The notes: generated by a model from the sequence alone, not told the origin. Positions 1-8,554 are shown, numbered from the stretch's first letter. The stretch: 64,000 nucleotides of DNA from Candidatus Sphingomonas colombiensis (GCA_029202845.1 CP119315.1:1433501-1497500), one strand, 5' to 3'. Made by a program: numbers and translations.

Positions 1-896
1 AGGTCGGCTTCGCGACGGTGGCGGATATGGCGCGGCGCTTCGGCATCACCACCACGGTCAACACCCATCCCTCGATGGTGCTCGGCACCTCCGACGTGCG
101 ACTGATCGATATGACGCGCGCCTTCGCCAGCGTCGCCAATCAGGGCGTGGCCGTGACGCCCTATGGCATCACCAAGGTGACGACCAACAACGACGTGATC
201 TACCAGCACGAGGTAGATCGCAGCCGTGTGCTCGTTGCGCCGCAGGTCGCCGCACAGATGATCGACCTGTTGCAGACGACGGTGAACACCGGCACCGGCC
301 GCGCGGCGCAGATCGGACGCCCGGTGGCGGGGAAGACCGGCACGACCAGTTCGTCAAGGGATGGCTGGTTCCTCGGTTTCTCGTCCGGCCTCACCACGGG
401 CGTGTGGATGGGCCGCGATGATGCCAAGCCGATCGCCGGGCTGCACGGGGGCACCGCGCCGGCGCGCGCTTTCCATGATTTCATGCTAAAGGCGGTCGCC
501 AACCGCCCGATCGAGCAATTCGATACGCAGGTAACACTGCCCGAGGCGCAGCTCGAGCCAGATGCGGAAAGCTATTACGGTATCCCCGACAATGGCATGT
601 TCGTCGATCCGGATGGCAACCCGATAGGCGGCATCCCTGGCTATCCCGACGCCAACCCACCGCCCGTCGTTGATCGAGCCGCGCCGCGCCCTGATCGGCC
701 GCAGGTGGATGACGATGGCAATGCCATCCCGCCGCCGCAGGAACGGCTCGATCAGGACTGGATCGATCGCGTCACCGGCCGCGATCAGCGTCGTGACCAG
801 CGTCGCCCGAACAGTGCCGCGCCGCCGCCGAACCAGCCGGGCAATCGGCCACCGCCGCCGGCAATCTATTCCACGGAACCGCGCCCGTACCAGTGA
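1..896 (+). CDS. mrcA: Penicillin-binding protein 1A, C-terminal part (5' end outside window)
   Basis: This is the carboxy-terminal part of a class A penicillin-binding protein, which polymerises and cross-links peptidoglycan in the periplasm. The reading frame is open from base 3, so the gene starts upstream of the window. The visible part is the end of the transpeptidase domain: the KTGTT box, about 110 residues in, is the conserved KTG motif of the serine active site and is followed by the usual DGWF stretch. After the domain comes a proline- and arginine-rich tail of roughly 100 residues, common at the C-terminus of alphaproteobacterial PBP1A and probably disordered. The next gene is convergent and the two overlap by about 30 bases at their 3' ends. 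Confidence is high for the family; the exact class A subtype cannot be proven without the N-terminal glycosyltransferase domain. Confidence 0.9.
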   Translation, partial: VGFATVADMARRFGITTTVNTHPSMVLGTSDVRLIDMTRAFASVANQGVAVTPYGITKVTTNNDVIYQHEVDRSRVLVAPQVAAQMIDLLQTTVNTGTGRAAQIGRPVAGKTGTTSSSRDGWFLGFSSGLTTGVWMGRDDAKPIAGLHGGTAPARAFHDFMLKAVANRPIEQFDTQVTLPEAQLEPDAESYYGIPDNGMFVDPDGNPIGGIPGYPDANPPPVVDRAAPRPDRPQVDDDGNAIPPPQERLDQDWIDRVTGRDQRRDQRRPNSAAPPPNQPGNRPPPPAIYSTEPRPYQ

Positions 897-1546
897 AGCG
901 CTGCGCCATGCGTGCGTAGCCAGCCCCGTTCGGGCGCGGGATCGCGGCCGTAGAGCGTGGTGACCAGCGCGTGAAACGCCGGGCTATGATTCATATGGAT
1001 GCGATGCGCGACCTCATGCGCGGCGGTCGCCTGGCGCACCGCGCGCGGCGCCATCGCCAGTCGCCAGTTATAGCGGATCGTGCCCGATGACGCACAACTG
1101 CCCCAGCGTCCACGCGCGTCGCCGATCGCGACCTTCACCACCTTCACGCCAGCCAGCGCGGCATAATGCGCGGTATCCTCGCTCAGCAGCCGCAGCGATT
1201 CGCGTTTCAGCCATGATTCGACGCGCCGCCCCACCGTTTCGATCGGGCCGCCCAGAATCAGCCGATCGTCGCTGCGCGTCACCCGGCGCGAGGCGGCTTC
1301 GTCCCACGCGATAACCAGCGTCGAATCGTCAAACGGCAGCGTCGTGCCGTGGACAAACGGCCGTCCCGCCGGAAGCGCGGCGCGCTGCCGGGCAAGCCAC
1401 TCAGCTTGCGTCGCGGCCCATGCCAGCGCCGCCTTGGCGGAAGCGCGCGGCGGGATCACCAGCCGTGTGCGCCCGCTTGCCGGATCGAGCGATAGCTTTG
1501 CGCGGCGCGCGCGCGGATGTCGCACCACCTCGATGTCGTCGGTCAC
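866..1546 (-). CDS. YgjP-type zinc metallopeptidase (M48/DUF45 family)
   Basis: This protein of about 226 residues belongs to the YgjP/DUF45 group of putative zinc-dependent metalloproteases. Its signature is HEVAH followed by HMNHSPAFHALV, the gluzincin-like HExxH with a downstream histidine, plus the preceding GRWGSC segment typical of the family. The substrate is unknown. I chose the GTG start because it overlaps the stop codon of the upstream YcgN-family gene by four bases (GTGA), indicating translational coupling; a longer open frame upstream runs across the YcgN gene and is not needed. There is no signal peptide, so it should be cytosolic. Confidence 0.85.
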   Translation of the reverse strand: MTDDIEVVRHPRARRAKLSLDPASGRTRLVIPPRASAKAALAWAATQAEWLARQRAALPAGRPFVHGTTLPFDDSTLVIAWDEAASRRVTRSDDRLILGGPIETVGRRVESWLKRESLRLLSEDTAHYAALAGVKVVKVAIGDARGRWGSCASSGTIRYNWRLAMAPRAVRQATAAHEVAHRIHMNHSPAFHALVTTLYGRDPAPERGWLRTHGAALHWYGRGSVE

Positions 1547-1974
1547 AGCACTCGATCGACGATATGGTTCTCGAACTCGCCCGCATCGTCCTCGCTGATC
1601 GTCCAGCCACGCACGGACTGGCCCGCGCGATGCACCGCCTCGGGATCGCCGCACACCAGATAATGCCATTCGGGCAACTGCTCCCCTGCCGCGCGCAGGC
1701 GATAGGCGCAGGTCGAGGGCAGCCAGTCTATCTGGCGAACATTGCGCATGGTGAGCCGCACGCATTCGCTGACATAGGCATGGCGGTGGCGATAATCCGA
1801 ACATCGCCCGCTCCGCCGATCGAGGAGCCGGCAGGCTACGTTGGTCGCGACCAGCTCGCCGGTATCCTCGTCCTCCAGCTTATGGATGCAGCATTTGCCG
1901 CAGCCGTCGCACAAAGCTTCCCATTGCGCGCGGTCGAGCTTTTCGAGCGGGGTATCTTCCCAGAAGCGGCTCAT
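1543..1974 (-). CDS. YcgN family cysteine-cluster protein (UPF0260)
   Basis: A small cytosolic protein of 143 residues with the YcgN/UPF0260 cysteine pattern. A CxxCxxCC cluster at about residues 22-29 is followed by further cysteines in the C-R-L-L, G-R-C, S-E-C and T-C-A-Y contexts and by a final C-G-D motif. The cysteines suggest a metal or iron-sulfur centre, but no activity is established. I prefer the ATG at MSRF over the GTG three codons earlier because it overlaps the stop of the SCO gene as ATGA. It is the middle gene of an apparent SCO-YcgN-YgjP operon with four-base overlaps. Confidence 0.85.
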   Translation of the reverse strand: MSRFWEDTPLEKLDRAQWEALCDGCGKCCIHKLEDEDTGELVATNVACRLLDRRSGRCSDYRHRHAYVSECVRLTMRNVRQIDWLPSTCAYRLRAAGEQLPEWHYLVCGDPEAVHRAGQSVRGWTISEDDAGEFENHIVDRVL

Positions 1975-2552
1975 TTCGCCCAACGCTCGATTTCGTCCGC
2001 GATCTTGCGCGGCGGCCCTTCCTGCGAAAGCAACGCAAGCGGCTTACCATCCGGCGCCATCAGATAAGCGGCGCGGCTGTGATCCATCATATAGCCGCCC
2101 GGCCCGCCCTGGCCGCGCGCATAATAGACGCCATATTCCTTGGCGACCGTCGCGATCTGCTCTGGCGTACCGGTCAGGCCCATCATGCGCGGGTGAAACG
2201 CGCCGACGAATTGCTTGAGCACCGCCGGATTGTCCCTCGCCGGATCGATCGTCACGAACACCGGCACGACGCGCGCGGCGACGGCCGGCTGCTCCTTCTC
2301 CACGATCTTCAGCGCCGCACCGATATTCTGCACGTCGAGCGGGCACACATCGGGGCAGAACGTATAGCCGAAATACATGATGCGATATTTGCCGGCGAAA
2401 TCGCGATCGGTCGCCGGCTTGCCGTTCTGATCGGTCAGCGTGAAGGCGCCGCCAATGCGCGCGCCCTCCAACGGCGGGCGTTCCGCCGGCTTGGTTGGAG
2501 AACAGGCCGCGAGCGCGAGCGCGGTGACGACAAAGGAAATACGCAGGTTCAT
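1971..2552 (-). CDS. SCO1/SenC/PrrC family copper-binding lipoprotein
   Basis: A 193-residue thioredoxin-fold protein of the SCO family, which delivers copper to the CuA centre of cytochrome c oxidase or acts as a thiol reductase in the periplasm. The N-terminus is a lipoprotein signal with a LAAC lipobox (Cys17). The copper-binding Cys-x3-Cys is at residues 66-70 (FCPDVC), and the third ligand is probably the histidine of the MMDHS segment near residue 158. It heads a three-gene leftward operon with the YcgN and YgjP genes through overlapping stops and starts. No cox genes are nearby, so the oxidase link comes from family knowledge. Confidence 0.9.
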   Translation of the reverse strand: MNLRISFVVTALALAACSPTKPAERPPLEGARIGGAFTLTDQNGKPATDRDFAGKYRIMYFGYTFCPDVCPLDVQNIGAALKIVEKEQPAVAARVVPVFVTIDPARDNPAVLKQFVGAFHPRMMGLTGTPEQIATVAKEYGVYYARGQGGPGGYMMDHSRAAYLMAPDGKPLALLSQEGPPRKIADEIERWAK

Positions 2553-2614
2553 GGTACCGCCTGAGATGATCTGTTAGAGCCGCAATCGCAACCTGTGTGG
2601 AATTTCGACCGCCA

Positions 2615-3211
2615 ATGAAGCGCTTCCTTTTCGCCGCCGCGATCCTTGCCGGCACCTCCGCGCTGCCCGCTTATGCGCAGCAGCAATCCCAGAGCTACAA
2701 ATTCCTTCAGGCCGTGAAGGACGCCAAGGGCGACGAGGTGACCAAGATCCTCGATCAGCCCGGCCAGCGGATCATCAACACCCGCGACGTGACGACGGGG
2801 GACGGCGCGCTACATATCGTCATCCGGCGCGGCGACGACACCTATCTGCGCTATCTGCTGTCGCGCGGCGCTGATCCCAATCTCCGCAACGGCAAGGGTG
2901 ATACGCCGCTGTTGATGGCGATCCAGTTCGGTCAGAACAGCCTGGTCGACACGTTGCTGCTGGTGAAGGCCAATCCGAATCTCGGCAATTCAGCCGGAGA
3001 AACGCCGCTGATCCGCGCGGTGCAGCGCCGCGATCTGCCGCTGGTCAGAACGCTGCTCAACGCCGGTGCCGATCCCGACATCACCGACAATGTCGCCGGC
3101 ATGTCGGCAAGGGATTATGCCCATGCCGATTCGCGCTCGCCCGCCATCGCCAAGGTGATCGACGAAAAGCCCAAGACCGCGCCGCGCGCAATCGCCGGCC
3201 CGAAGATGTAA
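2615..3211 (+). CDS. Periplasmic ankyrin-repeat protein
   Basis: A secreted ankyrin-repeat protein of about 198 residues. I place the start at MKRFLF, where a cleavable signal peptide ends at AYA-QQ; an in-frame GTG six codons upstream is less likely. The mature part contains about four ankyrin units, with recognisable GDGALHIVIRRGDD, GADPNLRNGKGDTPLL, NPNLGNSAGETPLI and GADPDITDN segments. Such small periplasmic ankyrin proteins are frequent in sphingomonads; they mediate protein binding and no partner can be read from the sequence. It is divergent from the SCO operon and convergent with mmcB. Confidence 0.85.
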   Translation: MKRFLFAAAILAGTSALPAYAQQQSQSYKFLQAVKDAKGDEVTKILDQPGQRIINTRDVTTGDGALHIVIRRGDDTYLRYLLSRGADPNLRNGKGDTPLLMAIQFGQNSLVDTLLLVKANPNLGNSAGETPLIRAVQRRDLPLVRTLLNAGADPDITDNVAGMSARDYAHADSRSPAIAKVIDEKPKTAPRAIAGPKM

Positions 3212-3218
3212 CGTCCGG

Positions 3219-3247
3219 CCGGGCCTGCGTTCAGAACGCCGGCCCGG
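3219..3247. terminator. Hairpin between convergent ankyrin and mmcB genes
   Basis: A near-perfect inverted repeat: seven-base arms CCGGGCC/GGCCCGG, then one mismatch, then GCGTTC/GAACGC around a single A. It sits 8 bases after the ankyrin stop and overlaps the last codons of mmcB. It would fold on either strand and probably ends or protects both transcripts. There is no clear T-run, so intrinsic termination is only moderately supported. Confidence 0.5.
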
Positions 3248-3725
3248 CTTCGGGATCGCCCAGCGCGATCAACCGCCGTGCCGCGCGCCGCGCGAAAGCG
3301 AGCGTGCAGCGTTTGCGCACATGGCTGGCGAGCGGATCGCTTCGGGCCTCCCGCAACACCGCCGCGTCATAGCGATCGGCGACGATCAGCCCGGTGCGTT
3401 CCGGCAGAAATGCCTCGCCTTCGATCGGCGACACATCGAATCCCGCCGGCACCGCCCAGAAGAAGCGGTCGCAATGATCGAGATAGTCACGCCACTTGGC
3501 ATCACCGAGCAGATCGGCGCGCGAAACCTTGATCTCGATAATCGTGATTCGCCCACGCGCATCGAGCGCCATCAGATCGGCACGTCGTCCCCCTTCGAGC
3601 GGAACTTCGGGGATCGCGACCAGCTCGTGCCGCAGCAACATCCGCGTCACGCCGCGCGCCACATCCAGCGCCACCATCGGTGACAGCGAATCGTCCAGAT
3701 GCGAAACGGGCGAGGTGATGGTCAC
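3231..3725 (-). CDS. mmcB: MmcB family DNA repair protein
   Basis: MmcB-type protein of 164-170 residues. The Caulobacter homologue is SOS-induced and involved in mitomycin C resistance. The fold is predicted to be PD-(D/E)xK nuclease-like: GGRRADLMALD followed by IIEIKVSR gives the D...ExK arrangement of that superfamily. Two starts are possible. The ATG at 3743 lies inside a perfect LexA-type box (3738-3752); the GTG at 3725 lies just downstream of it and is given here. Either places the operator directly over the transcription or translation start. It has no operon partner; the SleB-type gene upstream ends 20 bases away. Confidence 0.85.
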   Translation of the reverse strand: MTITSPVSHLDDSLSPMVALDVARGVTRMLLRHELVAIPEVPLEGGRRADLMALDARGRITIIEIKVSRADLLGDAKWRDYLDHCDRFFWAVPAGFDVSPIEGEAFLPERTGLIVADRYDAAVLREARSDPLASHVRKRCTLAFARRAARRLIALGDPEAGPAF

Positions 3726-3737
3726 CCCGCCCGCATA

Positions 3738-3752
3738 GAACATCTAGAGAAC
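3738..3752 (-). promoter_or_regulatory. LexA SOS box of mmcB (GTTC-N7-GTTC)
   Basis: On the minus strand this reads GTTCTCTAGATGTTC, a perfect match to the alphaproteobacterial LexA operator GTTC-N7-GTTC. It overlaps the first possible start codon of mmcB, a known SOS gene in Caulobacter, so the position and the gene support each other. Confidence 0.8.
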
Positions 3753-3762
3753 GAAAAAAAGA

Positions 3763-4392
3763 TCAGCGATAGAAGATGTGATTGCCGATCGACGCGACCT
3801 TCACCTTACCCCAACCCGGCGATGCGCGGCGGGCATGGAAATAAAGCGCGTCGCCAACCGAACCATCCCATTCATCATTCAGCGCGACCTTGGCCACCGC
3901 GAGCGCGGTGCGCCATGCCGGACGCGACTGATCGATGCTGGGCACGCGACCACCACGAACGAACGAAAACTGGCCCGGCTGGGTGATGACTGCACAAATC
4001 GACTGGCCAAAGCGGCCGGTATCCGCGCGGTTGAGGATCACTTCCGCCACCGCGAGCTGGCCGGTGAGCGGCTCACCCTTCGATTCATAATAGATCGCGC
4101 CGGCAAGGCAGCGCAGATCCTCATCGATTTCGCCCTTGGTCTGCTGCGCGGCCACGGCGGCGGCGAGCGTCGGATAAGCGACCTCATCGTCCTGCTGCAC
4201 ATCAGCGGACGCGGCTTCGGTCGGCGCAGGGGCGGGAATTGGATTTGGCATCGCCGGCACGGAAACCGGCTGGATCGTGGCGAGCACGCTTGGCGCTACT
4301 TCGGCCGCTAGACCGGCGCTGCTTCCAGCAGCGAAACCGACGATCGAAAAAGTCACAGCCGCGGCAACCGCGACCCGGGAAGAAAACGACAT
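3763..4392 (-). CDS. SleB-family cell wall hydrolase
   Basis: A 209-residue exported protein with a C-terminal Hydrolase_2 (SleB-like) domain, a lytic enzyme acting on peptidoglycan glycan strands. An N-terminal signal or anchor (VAVAAAVTFSIVGFAAGSSAG) is followed by a proline/alanine-rich linker to about residue 70 and the catalytic domain from about residue 90. The likely catalytic glutamate is Glu103 in IYYESKGE, followed by AVAEVILNR and the late ALYFHAR motif. In other bacteria the family acts in spore cortex lysis; in sphingomonads it probably remodels the wall. It is a single gene; the region to the next gene (4393-4551) shows only a short AT-richer promoter-like stretch. Confidence 0.88.
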   Translation of the reverse strand: MSFSSRVAVAAAVTFSIVGFAAGSSAGLAAEVAPSVLATIQPVSVPAMPNPIPAPAPTEAASADVQQDDEVAYPTLAAAVAAQQTKGEIDEDLRCLAGAIYYESKGEPLTGQLAVAEVILNRADTGRFGQSICAVITQPGQFSFVRGGRVPSIDQSRPAWRTALAVAKVALNDEWDGSVGDALYFHARRASPGWGKVKVASIGNHIFYR

Positions 4393-4551
4393 TCAACAAC
4401 AGACATGGGCGGTGGGTACGCGGAAGCTCGATCGTCAAAAAATACGATCGGCCGGGTTCCCCCCCGACTGCGTCACCGAACGGATCGCACCCGCACTCGG
4501 CACAACGCTAAAATATGAACGAGCGGTTACTGTTTTTGCAGCGCAGCAGAG

Positions 4552-4881
4552 TCAATCGTCGCAGATCGTTTCAGCGGCGAACCGTTTCGCTTGCGGGATA
4601 TCCAGAGCAACCACCCACAGATCGGGATCACGCTGGCGCCGCCGTTGCCAATAATCGTCCAGCGATTCCTCGCGGCCGGCGGCCGGCCCGGTTTCGATCA
4701 GCGCGGCGTTACCATCGGGGCCGATTCCGCGCTCCAGAATCAGCGATTCCTGCTCATCGAGAATCAGAATCGCGCCTGCCTGACGATCGCCACGCGCCCG
4801 CACTACTGCGATTCCGCCAGCGTCATTCACCCGCTGCAACAACGCGCCGACCAAAATGTGCGCCGGCAATCGCGCGCTCAT
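4552..4881 (-). CDS. DUF1491 family protein
   Basis: A 109-residue cytosolic protein matching DUF1491, an alphaproteobacteria-restricted family of unknown function. Recognisable features are the RLPAHILVGALLQRVNDAGG start, the RGDRQAGAILILD strand and the DDYWQRRRQRDPDLWVVALD region. Its ATG overlaps the stop of the upstream thioesterase gene as ATGA, so it is probably the last gene of a ptsN-thioesterase-DUF1491 transcript. No catalytic motif is evident. Confidence 0.85.
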   Translation of the reverse strand: MSARLPAHILVGALLQRVNDAGGIAVVRARGDRQAGAILILDEQESLILERGIGPDGNAALIETGPAAGREESLDDYWQRRRQRDPDLWVVALDIPQAKRFAAETICDD

Positions 4882-5333
4882 GACATTCGATAGCCAGGCA
4901 GGCCGGCGAGCGCGATTCGGCTGCGCATGAAGGTGCCGGTGCCGCGCGCGACCTCCTCGCCCTGCGCGTCAATCAGCCGCGCGTCGCCCACGAAGACGCG
5001 GCGGTGCCCGCTGATCCAGCGGCCCTCCGCTACCACTGGCCCTTCGGGCAGCGGCCGGGTGAACAACAGGCTGAATTGCGTGGTGAGCAGAAAGCGATCG
5101 GTCACCAGGCTGTTGCAGGCATAGAAAGCGGCATCGTCCAGCATCTTGAAATATGCCGTGCCATGGGTGGCGCCACCGGCGTGAAAATGACGCTGATCCA
5201 CGGTGAAGCGGATTCGCGCCACGCCCGCCTCGGGGATCTCCAGCGTGGAATCGAAGAAACGGTTGATCGGCGCCGCCGCATAAAGCGATTCAAGCGCGCG
5301 GAAATGCGCCGCCGCGCCCTCAGGATGCTTCAC
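4878..5333 (-). CDS. PaaI-type hotdog thioesterase
   Basis: A 151-residue single hotdog-domain protein of the acyl-CoA thioesterase/PaaI group, which hydrolyses acyl- or aryl-CoA esters in the cytosol. The central motif GGATHGTAYFKMLDDAAFYACNS is the conserved hotdog helix with its G-x3-HG-x7-D pattern. I take the GTG at VKHPEG, which overlaps the end of ptsN by 14 bases; an open frame continues further upstream inside ptsN but lacks family similarity. The substrate cannot be predicted. It is coupled to DUF1491 downstream. Confidence 0.82.
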   Translation of the reverse strand: MKHPEGAAAHFRALESLYAAAPINRFFDSTLEIPEAGVARIRFTVDQRHFHAGGATHGTAYFKMLDDAAFYACNSLVTDRFLLTTQFSLLFTRPLPEGPVVAEGRWISGHRRVFVGDARLIDAQGEEVARGTGTFMRSRIALAGLPGYRMS

Positions 5334-5790
5334 GCGCCTCATCCGCCGCGAGCAAGGCATAAAATGCGTCGCGCGATCCCGCACCACGCAGTTTCTCGAC
5401 GAACGCGCGATCGCGGAACCGCCGCGATACGCGCGCCAACGCCTTCAGATGCTCCGCCCCCGCATCGAGCGGCGATATCATCGCGACGATGATATCGACC
5501 GGCACGTCATCCACCGCCGCGAAGTCGATCGGCTTCGCCAGCCGTGCGATCAGCACCGCGATGCGCGGCACGTCGGTTACCCGGGCATGCGGAATCGCGA
5601 CGCCCCCGCCGAATCCCGTCGAGCCCAGCCGCTCACGCTCGGTCAGCGCGGCGGCCAGCGCGGCGGGATCGAGCGCGAGCGCCCCCCCCATCACGGCGGC
5701 GATATGCTGGAACAACGCCTTCTTGCTCGACGCCACGACGTCGACCAATATCAGGTCGTGCGACAACAAGTCGCTCAGATCACTGGTCAT
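5320..5790 (-). CDS. ptsN: PTS IIA-like nitrogen regulatory protein PtsN (EIIA-Ntr)
   Basis: A 156-residue EIIA-Ntr protein of the nitrogen-related phosphotransferase system, which signals nitrogen, potassium and carbon state rather than transporting sugar. The phosphorylated histidine is His68 in GVAIPHARV, and the typical LTERERLGSTGFGGG stretch precedes it. Length and architecture are normal. It follows the hibernation-factor gene at close spacing, an hpf-ptsN pairing common in Proteobacteria, although the usual neighbour rpoN is not present here. Confidence 0.95.
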   Translation of the reverse strand: MTSDLSDLLSHDLILVDVVASSKKALFQHIAAVMGGALALDPAALAAALTERERLGSTGFGGGVAIPHARVTDVPRIAVLIARLAKPIDFAAVDDVPVDIIVAMISPLDAGAEHLKALARVSRRFRDRAFVEKLRGAGSRDAFYALLAADEAREAS

Positions 5791-5808
5791 TTCGATGCAA
5801 TATTCCCC

Positions 5809-6393
5809 TCAGCGCGCCCGCTGCGGTTCCACCCAGCCGATCGTGCCGTCACCGCGACGATAGACCATGTTATAGGCTCCCGTCCCCGAATTACGGAACA
5901 GCAGCGCCTGGGTGTCGCGCAAATCCAGCATCATCACCGCATCCGACACACTGGCATCGGGCACATCGACCCGCGTTTCCGCGACGATCAGCGGCGCATC
6001 GGCAACATCGTCCTCCACCGCGCTTTCGGCGAACAACGTATAGCCGGCATTGTCATAACCATTGGCCTCGGCGAGTTCGAGCGCCTTGTCGGCCTGGCGA
6101 TCCTTCAGCCGACGCATATAGCGGCGAAGCTGGGTTTCGATCCGGCCGGCCGCCCCATCGAACGCAAGGTGCGCGTCCTGCGCTTCATGCCGCCCCTTCA
6201 GCACCAGCCCCTTCATCACATGCGCGACGATATCGCATTTGAATCCGACGTCGCGCGGACCCTTGCCAAAGGTCACTTCGGCGGAAAGCGCCCGCGAGAA
6301 ATATTTATCCGCGATACTCTGGAGCCGCTCCTCGACGTGAGTCTTGAGCGCGCCGCCGGTGGCGACCTGATGACCAGAAACGCGGATATCCAT
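5809..6393 (-). CDS. hpf: Ribosome hibernation-promoting factor, long form
   Basis: A 194-residue long-form HPF/RaiA protein that binds ribosomes in stationary phase and promotes 100S dimers. The N-terminal domain (residues about 1-100: MDIRVSGHQVATGGALKTHVEERL, then beta strands and basic helices) binds the decoding region. The C-terminal domain (from about residue 135: VSDAVMMLDLRDTQALLFRNSGTG) is the dimerisation domain of long HPF. The start is fixed by a GGAG ribosome-binding site eight bases upstream of the ATG. With the RMF-like gene near 41.8 kb, the window holds two candidate hibernation factors. Confidence 0.94.
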   Translation of the reverse strand: MDIRVSGHQVATGGALKTHVEERLQSIADKYFSRALSAEVTFGKGPRDVGFKCDIVAHVMKGLVLKGRHEAQDAHLAFDGAAGRIETQLRRYMRRLKDRQADKALELAEANGYDNAGYTLFAESAVEDDVADAPLIVAETRVDVPDASVSDAVMMLDLRDTQALLFRNSGTGAYNMVYRRGDGTIGWVEPQRAR

Positions 6394-6448
6394 CGTCTTT
6401 TCTCCACTTGTTTCGACGGCGGGCCTGACCCCGTTCGCCGTATTCACG

Positions 6449-7141
6449 TCACGCGGACGCGTCGCTCCCCCAAATCGGATTTTTCACCTTCTCCATGAAC
6501 GCAGCGTGGGCGGAGAGTTCCGCCTCGCTTGCAGAAAATGCGCGGGCCGGACGCACGATCGAGGTGGCCGGTGCGTGCGTGAGCTGATTCGTCTCGGCCG
6601 GCGCCTCGCTGACGAGACCGAGTCCGATCTGCCGCCCGCCGCGCAACTCGACATAAACCTGCGCGAGCAATTGCGCGTCGAGCAACGCGCCGTGCAGCAC
6701 GCGATGCGAACGATCGATGCCGAAGCGCGAACAGAGCGCGTCAAGCGTGTGCTTCGCCCCCGGATGGCGCGATCGCGCGATCGTCAGCGTATCGACCATC
6801 CGCGTAGTGCTTACCGGCGGCCGGCCGCATTGTTTCAGCTCCCCGTTGAGGAAGCCGAAATCGAATCCGGCATTATGCGCGACGAGCGGCGCATCGCCGA
6901 TGAATTCAAGCAGCACCTCCACCGTATCGGGAAAGCGCGGCTTATCCGACAGAAAGGCATCCGACAGGCCATGCACCGCGAACGCCTCCGCCGGCATCGC
7001 GCGATCGGGATTGTAATAAGCGTGGAAGGTGCGCCCGGTCTCGACCCGATTGACGATCTCGACACACCCGATCTCGACCATCCGGTCTCCACCGGAGAAG
7101 CTGAGCCCGGTCGTTTCCGTATCGAACACTATCTCCCGCAT
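6449..7141 (-). CDS. dnaQ: DNA polymerase III epsilon subunit (3'-5' proofreading exonuclease)
   Basis: A 230-residue DEDDh exonuclease, the proofreading subunit of replicative DNA polymerase III. The ExoI motif is FDTETTG (Asp7, Glu9), ExoII is in VAHNAGFDFGFLN, and the ExoIII histidine/aspartate pair is in HGALLDAQLLAQVY. The C-terminal tail is short, with a likely polymerase-binding end. An open frame extends 27 codons upstream, but those codons overlap coaE and the family begins at MREIVFDTE. It follows coaE with a seven-base gap, the same coaE-dnaQ order as in many alphaproteobacteria near the origin. Confidence 0.95.
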   Translation of the reverse strand: MREIVFDTETTGLSFSGGDRMVEIGCVEIVNRVETGRTFHAYYNPDRAMPAEAFAVHGLSDAFLSDKPRFPDTVEVLLEFIGDAPLVAHNAGFDFGFLNGELKQCGRPPVSTTRMVDTLTIARSRHPGAKHTLDALCSRFGIDRSHRVLHGALLDAQLLAQVYVELRGGRQIGLGLVSEAPAETNQLTHAPATSIVRPARAFSASEAELSAHAAFMEKVKNPIWGSDASA

Positions 7142-7148
7142 CAGGTTG

Positions 7149-7742
7149 TTATCGGCCTTGCGGACGCGACAGGCAAGCGATGACCGCACGTACGGCGGCG
7201 CGCGTTTCCTCCAGCGGGACATCGGTGGGGATCACGAAATCGGCCCGCGCGCGCTTTTCCGCATCGGGCGTCTGCCGCCCGAGAATCGCGGCGAATTTTT
7301 GCGGGGTCATTCCGGGCCGTTCTAGCGTTCGGGTGCGCTGCACATCGGGCGCGGCGGAGACCACCGCCACCTTGTCCACCGCGCGTTCGCCCCCAGTTTC
7401 GAACAGCAGCGGGATATCGAACAGCACGATCGCCGTATCGGCATGATCGGCAAGGAAGCGCGCGCGCTCCGCCCCAACCGCGGGGTGGACGATCGCCTCC
7501 AGCGCCTTCATCGCGACATCATCGCCGAGCACCGCCGCGCCGAGCTTCTGCCGGTCGACACCGCCAGCACCGGTCGTGCCGGGAAAACGCGCCTCGATCG
7601 CCGCGACCACCGCGCCGCCCGGCCCCTGCAGGCGATGAACCGCCGCATCGGCATCGAACACCGGCACGCCCTCGTCAGCGAACATTGCCGCCACGGTCGA
7701 TTTACCCATGCCGATCGAGCCGGTCAGGCCGAGGCGGATCAT
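7149..7742 (-). CDS. coaE: Dephospho-CoA kinase
   Basis: A 197-residue P-loop kinase catalysing the last step of coenzyme A synthesis, phosphorylation of the 3'-hydroxyl of dephospho-CoA. The Walker A motif GSIGMGKST is at residues 8-16 and is followed by [18 protein letters not shown], the conserved CoaE segment. The [13 protein letters not shown] motif of the CoA-binding lid lies mid-protein. Its ATG overlaps the stop of aroE by four bases. It is part of the leftward DUF299-maf-aroE-coaE-dnaQ operon. Confidence 0.96.
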   Translation of the reverse strand: MIRLGLTGSIGMGKSTVAAMFADEGVPVFDADAAVHRLQGPGGAVVAAIEARFPGTTGAGGVDRQKLGAAVLGDDVAMKALEAIVHPAVGAERARFLADHADTAIVLFDIPLLFETGGERAVDKVAVVSAAPDVQRTRTLERPGMTPQKFAAILGRQTPDAEKRARADFVIPTDVPLEETRAAVRAVIACLSRPQGR

Positions 7743-8554
7743 CGTGTCAGCAACGCGCGCAGCGCCTCGTCATGTTCGCGCGGGGCGGGCTTGCCGAAGA
7801 ACAGCTCGAACGCCATCGCCGCCTGCCCGATCAGCATCTCCAGCCCGTCGACCGTATCCAGTCCGCGCGCCTCGGCCTGACGCAACAGCGCCGTTTCCAG
7901 CGGGGCATAAACGATGTCATAGACGATCGCGTCCTCCGGCAACGGCGCGAGATCGATCTCCAGCGGCGGCTGACCCTTCATCCCCAGCGCGCTGGTGTTG
8001 ACCAGCAACGCGGCCGGGGGGAGGGGGGCAGACAGCGGCAACGCATCGCCCTTCAGCCCGAAGCGCGCGAGGAGCGCCGCCCCCTTCAACGGGCTGCGGT
8101 TGAGAATCGTCACCCGCCCGATCCCTGCGCGGGCAAGCGCGAAAAGCACCGCGCGCGCAGCGCCGCCCGCCCCGATCACCACCGCGGGCGCGCCGGCAAG
8201 ATCGACTTCCGCGATCGGCGCATAGAATCCCGCAGCATCGGTATTGGTGCCGAACACCTGGCCATCCGCATCGCGCACGATCGTGTTCATCGCGCCGATC
8301 GAGGTGCGCACATCGCCTGGATCATCGACCAGATCGAGCATCGCGATCTTGTGCGGGATCGTCACGTTGCAGCCGCGCCATGCGGGATCGTCGCGCCGTT
8401 CGGCCATGAATCGCGCGAGATCATCCGCCACGACATGAGTCGCGCGATAATCGGCGGCGATGCCGAGCTTTTCGAGCCAGAATCCGTGAATCAGCGGCGA
8501 TTTGGAATGCGCGATCGGATCGCCGATCACTTCGGCATAAGCGCGCCCGGTCAT
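7739..8554 (-). CDS. aroE: Shikimate dehydrogenase (NADP+)
   Basis: A 271-residue enzyme reducing 3-dehydroshikimate to shikimate in aromatic amino-acid synthesis. The substrate-binding [13 protein letters not shown] motif is at about residues 11-23, CNVTIPHK carries the catalytic lysine region, the NADP-binding glycine loop is [11 protein letters not shown], and [17 protein letters not shown] is the conserved C-terminal helix. The start at MTGRAYAEV overlaps the stop of maf (ATGA); the longer open frame upstream lies within maf and is not coding for AroE. Confidence 0.96.
   Translation of the reverse strand: MTGRAYAEVIGDPIAHSKSPLIHGFWLEKLGIAADYRATHVVADDLARFMAERRDDPAWRGCNVTIPHKIAMLDLVDDPGDVRTSIGAMNTIVRDADGQVFGTNTDAAGFYAPIAEVDLAGAPAVVIGAGGAARAVLFALARAGIGRVTILNRSPLKGAALLARFGLKGDALPLSAPLPPAALLVNTSALGMKGQPPLEIDLAPLPEDAIVYDIVYAPLETALLRQAEARGLDTVDGLEMLIGQAAMAFELFFGKPAPREHDEALRALLTR

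Noticed and set aside
5449..6498. A 349-codon open frame on the plus strand
   Set aside because: It is antisense to ptsN, hpf and dnaQ, all clear genes with family motifs.
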